Source of the DNA: Pezicula radicicola
Taxonomy: Eukaryota; Ascomycota; Leotiomycetes; Helotiales; Dermateaceae
Direction of reading: 5' to 3'
Length of the DNA stretch: 64,000 nt
NCBI GenBank assembly: GCA_003008705.1
Contig: PDUO01000013.1
Span: 206,702 to 270,701 of the forward strand
This document shows, piece by piece, positions 56,293-64,000 of the stretch. The first letter of the stretch is position 1. Each line of letters begins with the position of its first letter. The notes beneath the pieces were generated by a model. The model was not told the origin of the DNA. It made no database searches and saw only the letters and a list, made by a program, of their open reading frames with translations. A program made the position numbers and the translations under genes.

Positions 56293-57528
56293 ATGACGCA
56301 CAGCAAGGTTGTCAGTGAGTATATCGTCTTAAATTCTCGGCCTATACTGAGGGGTGAAGCGAGGCCGCTGCAAGACAATTAAGTGCTGACACGAGGGAAT
56401 AGTCATTGGCTCCGGCCCTGCAGCCCACACAGCTGCTGTCTACCTAGCGAGAGCAGAATTGAAGCGTAGGTGAACCCAGAAGAAGACTGAGGAGGTCGAA
56501 ACTCACATTAGCACAGCGGTTTTATACGAAGGTTTCCTGGCAAATGGCATCGCAGCTGGCGGACAACTCACAACGACCACCGATGTGGAGAACTTCCCAG
56601 GTTTCCCTAAGGGGATTGGCGGACAGGAATTGATGGACAATATGCGTGCGCAGTCGGAGAGATTTGGCACACAGATCATCACCGAGACCATCGCCAAAGT
56701 CGACCTCACACAACGTCCCTTCAAATACTGGGCCGAGTACGAAGAAGACAAGGAGCCTCACACCGCAGATGCAATTATCATTGCTACTGGTGCCTCTGCA
56801 CGAAGATTGGGTCTCCCAGGAGAAGAGAAGTACTGGCAGAATGGTATCTCAGCCTGCGCAGTATGTGATGGTGCAGTTCCCATTTTCAGAAACAAGCCTT
56901 TGGTTGTCATCGGTGGAGGAGATTCAGCTGCCGAGGAAGCAATGTTCTTGACAAAGTACGGGTCGCATGTCACTGTTCTCGTCCGAAAAGACAAGCTCCG
57001 AGCTTCAAAGACAATGGCCAAGCGATTACTCGCCAACAAGAAAGTAACCGTTCGATTCAATAGTGTTGGAGGAGAAATCACTGGTGATGAGAAGGGACTG
57101 ATGAGCCATATGGTCGTCAAGGACACTGTTACTGGGAAGGAAGAGAAGGTCGAGGCAAATGGTCTCTTTTACGCTATTGGTCATGATCCTGCCACCTCTT
57201 TGGTTAAGGATATGGTCGACACTGACGAGGAGGGTTACATTGTTACAAAGCCCGGTACAAGTTACACGAATATTGAGGGTGTGTTCGCCGCGGGTGATGT
57301 GCAGGACAAGAGATATAGACAGGCCATCACAAGTGCTGGTACGTCCCCATGATTTTCTTTCAATGAAGTCAGGCTAACAGATGTTTCACAGGTTCTGGAT
57401 GCATAGCAGCGCTGGAAGCTGAGAAGTACCTTGCTGAGAAGGAAGATGACGAAGCTGATTTAGAGAAGGGTGCTAAGAAGGGCAGCAGTGTCGTTGTTCC
57501 TGAATACCGGTCGAACCCATTGTTGTAG
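56293..57528 (+). CDS. TRR1: thioredoxin reductase (NADPH)
   Basis: Low-molecular-weight flavoprotein that reduces thioredoxin with NADPH. Exons 56293-56314, 56403-56465, 56517-57338 and 57392-57528 encode 347 aa. Exon 1 (MTHSKVV) plus exon 2 ([20 protein letters not shown]) restore the FAD-binding Rossmann motif. Then come [20 protein letters not shown], the redox-active Cys pair in [16 protein letters not shown] motif [20 protein letters not shown] with [11 protein letters not shown], and the second FAD motif [20 protein letters not shown]. The C-terminus ends PEYRSNPLL. The start is the ATG at 56293 as in other fungal Trr1. The frame stays open upstream to 56134, with a Ser/Arg/Ala-rich, presequence-like stretch beginning at a TTG (56173). 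Confidence 0.96.
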
Positions 57529-58959
57529 ACGGCTATTTTCTTTTGTCACCTTTGCATACCCAATAGAACAAACAGAGCAGACTCTGAAGGCAAATAGATA
57601 CCCCATAGACGGGAAATAGAAACGTCATCTTCAATGCAGGTTTCAACAATATCTATATTCCATCGGCAACTATTTACATGGATACATCACTGCCTGCTCC
57701 ATGCAGTGATCGAGTTATTGTTAAGCTACATCCTCCGCCTTGACGTACTGCGATGCCGGTAGATCCTGTGGTGGTTTATGGCCATTGAGGGGATTGAGAG
57801 GCGGATCAGAGGTATGAAGGCTTAACCCAGTAGCATAACTGAAAGATAATATAATAGAAGAAGCTGTTGGAGTACCCAGAGATCATTACTTGAATATCAG
57901 ATCAATATTAATAAAGGAAAGCAAGCACTCTGTTACATAGTTCAACGGTTTCTACTTGACCTCGTACATCCACTTTCTCATTCTCGTCCCCAACTTACTC
58001 ACATCTTATATACCCATATACGGTACGTGGTTCTTAACAGAGAAAAGGTTCACGTGTGCTCCAAGATACGAGCCCTACAAGCCACCACCGATCTCGGGAA
58101 TAAATACCATGCAGTAGTAATCGCATCTCGCCATGAGTTGAGGAAAACGCAATAACCACTATGTGATCATAGCTCCAGTCGATGTGCAACAAAAAGTTGA
58201 AGAGAGAAAAGAGTTTCATGTGACCTTGCGGGCATGCTTATTATGCGGAGAGTCCCGTGAAGGTTGTGCCCGCAGATGAATATTTCCGTTGGTATGGTCT
58301 TGTAGCTCAAGACAACAATAATGATGTAGCTTTAGCAATGTGAAGACAGCAACTTGCTAGAGGAGGTTTAATACAATAACCTGCTGAAACCGCCATCTTA
58401 ATCCCATTTAACAAGAAAGAAGAAAAGAGCAACAAAAATGACAGCTAAGATACCTATGGTTGTAGTTTGACGTAACTGTATTGTACAGAGTATCTGTCAG
58501 GCCTCCAGCCCTGGTCAACTTACATGTCATAAAGCCATATAAACTCTTTCTTTATTGGCAGATGGGGTACAGTTTATAGAAAGGTTGTGAAATATACAGA
58601 ATTGTCAATTCATTTTGTCGTCGAGAAGACGGACTTTCAGTTGAGCCGTGTACCTCCTCTCACGTCACAGAGATTACGAAGTCTCATGTCGAAGGAACCT
58701 CGGCTGGCGATGATGATCTAGCGAATGGACCCCTAACTGGAAAGGTCGCGCTAAAAATATCGCGTGCAGCGGAGCTCGTATGCAACATTTCCAGAACACC
58801 ATAAAGGGGCATATTTCGTATTGAAGGAAGTACCTCTCACACTCCCTTACCCATTGAGGTCTTCAGCCAGCATTGATATAGAACCCCAAGAGTCTGCCAG
58901 CTCTCCAGTGTCGCTCTCTGCACAACCCTTCCTTCAAAATCCTCCTCGATGACCCCACA
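57529..58959. other. intergenic, no gene recognised
   Basis: About 1.4 kb between two plus-strand genes, with a CACGTG at 58051-58056. It contains the TRR1 3' UTR and the GUP1 promoter; no coding or RNA-gene signal was seen. Confidence 0.5.
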
Positions 58960-61075
58960 ATGAGTCTCTTCTCCTACATACGGAGTATATACTCCCTCGA
59001 TACTATTGATACTCGGTTCATAAGTTCCTCCGCAACTCCATATAGGACGGTTGTAGATGCGCGATTAGATCCCGTGGCTGCCGCAAGAGCCGCCAAACGA
59101 GATGATTCCATACCAGGTGTAGGCGTGAAGACGGACAGCAGTGGCAGGCCAATAGCTCAACCTTCAAGATGGAATACTCTGGAATTCTACGTGTACTACC
59201 TCGTATTTATTGTCGTTGTACCATACATGTTTTGGATCGCATATGATGTCTCTAGACGTGAGTACAAAACCACAGCCTGCGGGACCAGTAATTGATTTGC
59301 TCCATAGCTTCTGATCCGAATTATCACAAGTTCCAGCACCTCTTGTCAGACGGTTGGGTTCCAGGGCGGAAGATTGTATGGCAATTCTAAAGTCTTCTGG
59401 TTGGCAGATGCTAAAGTATAATAGGATATTTCGGATGCCCAGTACCGTACCTTCAGATCCAACATCCCATATCTTGCCATTCTCCTCGCATTTCACCCGA
59501 TCTTGCGGCGAGTATACGAAACCTTGCGCCCAATTCCCTCTCGAAATGGCTCTCCTAAACCCTCCGGCCCTTCAACATATATTTCTGTGGCAGATGGAGA
59601 GGCAAGGTTGCAGCAGAGAGCCTCATTCGATTTTGGCTTTGCATTTATATTCCTAGCTGCTCTGCATGGGTTCTCATCGATCAAGGTTCTTCTAATTCTA
59701 TATACGAATTTTTGGATGACGACAAATCTGCCAAGAAAATACATTCCGGTGATGACATGGGTTTTCAACATTTCTACCCTGTTTGCGAACGAGCTTTCCA
59801 GTGGTTATAAATTTTCTATAATGGCAGCTTATGTGTCTCCTCTGGAGGGTTCCCAGGGGAATCTGCTACATAGCTGGGCTAGGTGGCTTGATAGCTACGG
59901 AGGAATAATGTCAAGATGGGAAATTTTATTCAACTTAACAGTTTTGAGGATGATCAGTTTCAATCTGGACTACTACTGGAGCCTCGAACGGAGAAGTGGA
60001 AGCCCAATTGAGGTACGTTTTCCAAATAATTTAGCGGGGGCCATACTAATAATCACAAGAAGAAACAACTCGACCCTGCAAATCTTTCTGAGAGAGATCG
60101 CGTAGGCACCCCAGCAAATGCAAGAGACTACAACTTCCGCAGCTTCGTTGGCTACACAATTTATGCCCCCCTTTACCTCGCAGGGCCTATCATCACATTC
60201 AACGATTACATTTCCCAATCGAAGTATCCACCAGCCAGCATAGAGAAACCTCGAACTCTTAAATACGGCATCCGTTTCCTGTTCTGTCTTCTCGCAACTG
60301 AGCTCCTATTGCACTTTGACTACTGTATCGCAATATCCAAAGGTAATCCAGTTTGGACCGATTACACCCCAGCCCAACTAAGTCTGCTATCTTACTTCAA
60401 TCTACACGTCCTCTGGCTGAAACTCCTCCTTCCCTGGCGGTTCTTCCGACTCTGGTCTTTGATTGACGGCATTGATCCTCCGGAGAACATGCTTCGCTGC
60501 CTCTCTGATAATCCTTCAACCATAGCCTTCTGGCGAGGTTGGCATCGAAGTTTCAATCGCTGGCTGATTCGTTACATTTATGTACCACTTGGAGGCGCTA
60601 GTTCTAAATCTTGGTTATCTAGAGTCAAAAGTGCGGGAAATTACGCATTGGTCTTTACGTTTGTCGCACTGTGGCACGATATCAGTCTCAACCTCTTGGT
60701 TTGGGGCTGGCTGATCGTTCTCTTCATGATGCCTGAAGTCATTGCCGGATATCTATTCCCAAGGAAGAGGTGGCTGAATAATCTGACAGCATATAGAGTG
60801 ATTTGCGGCATTGGAGTCGTAGGGAACTTAATGATGATGATGATGGGCAATTTGGTGGGCTTCGCAGTGGGTGTTGATGGTCTCAAGGCTATCATTTATG
60901 GCATTTTCAGGGATTTTTCAGGTACGTTCACGTTTCGAGCGAAAGGTGTTGTGGCTAACACATATTAGGAATTATCTTCCTACTCACAGCATCATCTGTA
61001 CTCTTCGTGGGTATACAGGTCATGTTCGAGGTGCGAGAAGCCGAGATGAGGAAAGGAATATTCTTGAAGTGCTAA
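58960..61075 (+). CDS. GUP1: MBOAT O-acyltransferase Gup1
   Basis: ER multi-pass acyltransferase of the MBOAT family; yeast Gup1 re-acylates lyso-GPI anchors with very-long-chain fatty acid and affects glycerol uptake and membrane order. Exons 58960-59257, 59308-59375, 59425-60012, 60060-60921 and 60969-61075 give 640 aa. The N-terminal segment [20 protein letters not shown] is the first membrane helix. Exon 3 opens [25 protein letters not shown] features are [40 protein letters not shown] (conserved motif with Asn) and [19 protein letters not shown] (catalytic His). The last exon encodes the final helix ([19 protein letters not shown]) and a short tail. It is a little longer than yeast Gup1 (about 560 aa). 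The start ATG at 58960 is the first in frame. Confidence 0.95.
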
Positions 61076-61623
61076 CCAAACTATAAATGTGTTTCACAAA
61101 TAAATATAACCGTCGACCAAAACCACTTTTTAACCCTTGACCACAAACATAAAGACAGTTGAATTGTCTGTTTCTGTCTATGCCAACATGACTTGTTAAA
61201 AAGTCATTCCAAGCTGGCAATTAGCATAATCTTATTACTACAGGCATCAAGACTGTTGAGATGTCTCCATCGGTCTATGGTTATATGGCTTGTTGAGAAG
61301 TCCTCCCTTCATGCTCACAAAAGCTAAAACATCGGCCAAGAACAAGTAACCACGATTGCAGAGAAGTAGGAAATAAACAAGATCAAACCCAAGCAAATGT
61401 TTTTAAAGAAAAGTCGTGGGAGTGTACCGAAATAGTGCGGGATGCTAGCTTGATCCCTCAATAGAACCATAGAGGTAGTCCACGGTTTGAGGTAGTGCTG
61501 GTGCTGACAAAGGCCAAGTTGTCTTGGTCCTGTCGAGGTTGAGTAGCCAAGCTACAGAAATTATTCTCTGGGGCCAGGTATACAATAGAAGTTGCCACTG
61601 GTCAATGCTGTTGTTGCCTCTCC
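61076..61623. other. intergenic, convergent 3' ends
   Basis: About 550 bp between GUP1 and the C2H2 pseudogene. Two similar strings (AGACAGTTGAATTGTCTGTTTC near 61150 and AAGACTGTTGAGATGTCTCCAT near 61250, each soon followed by a TTGTTxAxAAGTC string) suggest a weak about 95-bp duplication. Nothing else seen. Confidence 0.4.
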
Positions 61624-62679
61624 TTAGATGCCGTAGGATGATTCTGAGAGCGAGGTTGTTGGCAGAGTCTTATTGAGTTTCAAATACAATTTCTCCAATT
61701 CTTCCGGTATGTAGACTTTGTCCAGAATGTGTCTCTCCCGTAGAGGTCCGATAAATTCGAAAAGCTCCTCTGCATGCTGATGTCTTTCGGGTGCTGAGTG
61801 AAACTTAAGAATGTGTACTACAAACCCAAAATAATGACCATAAACGAAATAGTGCATGATTTTTGGTCTGCACACAGGACAAGTGACAGTACCTGTATCT
61901 AGCTTACCAAGGTGCCCTAAACACGTTTCAATTTCCCAGGCGAACCTAATACGTTCTGCAAGCTCATGCTGTTCTATGTGTTTTTGCATTCTCTAATCAG
62001 GCGGTGAAAGCTGAAAAGCGCAACCCAAATATGGTTTAAGGGGACAAGTATCCTTGCCTTCGGATCGTGATTTACCTAAGGTCTGCAAAACCTCCACCTT
62101 GATGTCTTTCAGGCTCGGAAAAAGATCAAGTGATTTCTGAAAATTGCCAAACGACATTTTGGTGTCAGAGGCATCGAGATTGAGGTCGTCTTTGAGCTCG
62201 ACTGAACTCAAAGGTACAAGACTGCATTGATCCAATAGGCATATAAACTTGTCTGGATTGCTGTGTTTTTTACAATGCTCGCTTAACTTATTGATCCTGG
62301 CAAATGGCTTTGTAGTACGGTTGCAGCCATAGACTAAACAATACAAGTTGGTACGTTGGTGTATGTTGCATATGTGGTGTTCGATATCGTATGGTCGTGC
62401 GAATGTGCTTCATGCTTACAGGGAAATCTCTTCTTAACGACTTTTGTTGTAACTTTACAGGTGGTCAGCATTAATTCAATATTACAACAATTCTCAATAA
62501 AAACCACACCTTTTTTGTATCTCCTGTGAATTACTTGTGCTTTCTGCAACGGATTCTAAGGATTCAGAATGTGTAGCCATTTGATTTGTGGAAGCAACCA
62601 TTTCCGATGGGATAGTAGCAGCATCATGAACTCCGAGCCCTAGTCCTAGAGCATTGTTTGGCACGCCATACATACACAT
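61624..62679 (-). pseudogene. C2H2 zinc-finger gene, broken by a frameshift and a stop
   Basis: Read on the minus strand from ATG 62679. An N-terminal Ser/Ala-rich exon is followed by an intron of about 60 nt and then by zinc fingers: KKRFPCKHEA, shifting frame to FARPYDIEHHICNIHQRTNL and then YCLVYGCNRTTKPFARINKL with SEHCKKH, FICLLDQC, and CPLKPYLGC with MQKHIEQHEL; a last Cys pair (CPVC) is followed by LKFH. The frame breaks within the first finger at about 62401-62412, where the second Cys is also lost. A TAG at 61993-61995 splits the fourth finger. The family resembles fungal multi-finger C2H2 regulators of unknown target. With two independent lesions, loss of function is likely. Confidence 0.7.
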
Positions 62680-62866
62680 TTAGGTTGGGATTGCTCTTGC
62701 CCTATCCGAATTAGATCTCAATTGAATTCTCTGCAAGAAGTTGCTTCGCATTACCACGTCACTTAGCAATGTTTCCAGACAACAAGCACTCAAGTGCAAG
62801 ACTCTGGATAACGGACTTTTGATACAGTATTATTGCAGTATGTCCACTTCTGAATGACCACTATTA

Positions 62867-64000
62867 TTAATAGGCACCTCTTGGAACATAGCTTGGTACT
62901 GGAGCCATTTGAGGAAGACCGAGACTCGTCCGGATAGGAAATCCAGCCTCAAGTGTGAAGCTTCCAAGTTTAGCACCACCCTCTTGCTGAGCCCAAAGCT
63001 CCACTGCGACCCAGTTCGTACCATGATAATTTAGGACTCCTAGATTCTGATCAGTATATTGAATACAGAATTAAACGCCCAGAAACCACGAACCTTGAGG
63101 AACAGGGAATTCTGTTTGCGGTCCAATATGATTGATATACTTCCCATACTGATACCCATTAACCCAGATCCAAGCACGATACTTATCCAGTGTCCCATTG
63201 GTGACCGAAGGCCCGATCTTAAAAGATAATGGTATATCATATCCATAAGGCAAATCAAGATCGAAACCTACAGTCCAGAATCCTACCCCTGCTTTCTCAA
63301 TTCCTTGCGTTGGCGAACCAACCTCCCAGTCCTCAACAGGTGGAAACGGCTGAGTCCAACCTTGACGTTCAGCGAAAAGCCCTCCTTCATTCAAGGGCCC
63401 ACGAGCCTTATCTGGATACTGCTCTCCGCCAAAATTTCCAGTCAGTTTCCAACTTATATCATCTTTTTCTCGGCCTGATAGTTCGTAATCTAAGATCCCA
63501 CGAGGTTCTTTCATTTGATCTCCTGCTGGGTCGGGATTCATTTCAAACCCGTTATTCAACACAAGAATTGTGAATACGTAGGTTTTATTAGGAAGTGTGG
63601 CGAAGTTGTATGTACTATTTACCTGGCTGAGAGTTGATCCATCTTCGAGAGAACCGAGATAAGTGCTATTTAACCAGACGGAGCTTCCATATGCAGCACC
63701 ACCTTGAGTAGAAAGGAAGATGGAAGTCTCATTGCCTGTTGATGTAAAATGGCCACCGTAAATGAGAACACCGCCGCTTGTGTAGCCATAGTCGGCACTA
63801 AAGAGACATGTTGGTGTGAGTAGTGCTCGACGAGTATTATTTGTCGTGGTATGGTCCGCTAAAGTCCAAAGAGAATCGTCATAACTCTCTAATATCTCCG
63901 GTAGATTGTCGATATATTTCCATTCCAGAGCGTCAAGATTTGGAAGTGTGATGGCAGGTTCGATAAATTCTAAGGCTGAAGACCATTCTCCTGTAACCGG
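62867..64000 (-). CDS. GH35 beta-galactosidase, C-terminal part (5' end beyond window)
   Basis: Secreted beta-galactosidase of glycoside hydrolase family 35 (LacA-like). Only the C-terminal jelly-roll domains are inside the window; the catalytic barrel lies beyond 64000. Exons: 63094 to the right edge, and 62867-63039, with a 54-nt intron (GTTCGT donor, ATCTAG acceptor) joining FPVPQ to GVLNYHG. Motifs in order: LEWKYIDNLPEILESYDDS, TSIFLSTQGGAAYGSSVWLN, YNFATLPNKTYVFTILVLNN, YRAWIWVNGYQYGKYINHIG, VLNYHGTNWVAVELWAQQEG and the end PSYVPRGAY. Several N-x-S/T sites fit secretion. The frame is open for the whole 907 bp of the upstream exon. Family assignment is confident; the substrate (lactose, galactan or xyloglucan side chains) cannot be told from this part. 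Confidence 0.9.

Noticed and set aside
1..64000. Search by eye for tRNA, rRNA, transposon and CRISPR features
   Set aside because: No T-loop GTTCGAATC-type signals with cloverleaf context, no transposase or reverse-transcriptase motifs, no regular spacer arrays were seen; small or diverged elements could still be missed.

Overview
This 64 kb window is a chromosomal segment of a filamentous ascomycete (Pezizomycotina; a Leotiomycetes/Helotiales-like lineage is my guess from general protein character, not a proven assignment). The evidence is eukaryotic: short GT-AG introns of about 45-90 nt with CTAAY-like branch points, wide intergenic gaps, no operons, and a nuclear housekeeping gene set (TFIID Taf1, Vps53, Arp4, Ung1, Mtm1, Gup1, thioredoxin reductase, a Rlm1-type MADS factor). 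I rebuilt exon structures by hand from the sequence. For each gene given with exon coordinates and a protein length, the joined length is a multiple of three.

Layout. 1-5.6 kb: an Fbxo9/Hrt3-like F-box gene (cut by the left edge) diverges from the mitochondrial carrier MTM1. UNG1 follows, with two MCB boxes upstream, then a DUF3140 gene on the minus strand broken by one in-frame stop. 7.9-15.9 kb: an Msb1/Mug8-domain polarity gene, ARP4 (with a GC-AG intron) and a divergent, intronless LRR-protein kinase whose architecture looks bacterial. 16.9-23.3 kb: three minus-strand genes of unknown function, one with a 2EXR-like domain and a hidden acidic second exon. 23.3-26.8 kb is empty. 26.8-27.7 kb: a FAR-17a/AIG1-like membrane protein.

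27.7-35 kb is a zone of gene decay. It holds a truncated Zn2Cys6-type regulator, an intact MDR oxidoreductase, an alpha/beta-hydrolase remnant and an NtaA/DszA-type FMN monooxygenase with at least five lesions. Next to it is an intact D-serine dehydratase-like gene. Together they could be the remains of a catabolic cluster. 35.4-45.5 kb: the D-serine dehydratase-like gene, TAF1 and the MADS gene RLM1. 46.7-51.4 kb: a small 2EXR-like protein and VPS53.

51.4-56 kb is a second gene-poor zone, with a UstYa/DUF3328-family pseudogene carrying a single nonsense codon and a run of degenerate about 115-155 bp repeats. 56.3-61.1 kb: thioredoxin reductase and GUP1. 61.6-62.7 kb: a broken C2H2 zinc-finger gene. 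62.9-64 kb: the 3' end of a GH35 beta-galactosidase gene cut by the right edge.

No transposon, rRNA, tRNA or CRISPR feature was recognised. The most interesting items are the bacterial-looking LRR kinase, the decayed catabolic cluster, the nearly intact UstYa and DUF3140 genes each broken by one stop codon, a possible non-AUG mitochondrial isoform of thioredoxin reductase, and abrupt strand-composition flips inside several genes.
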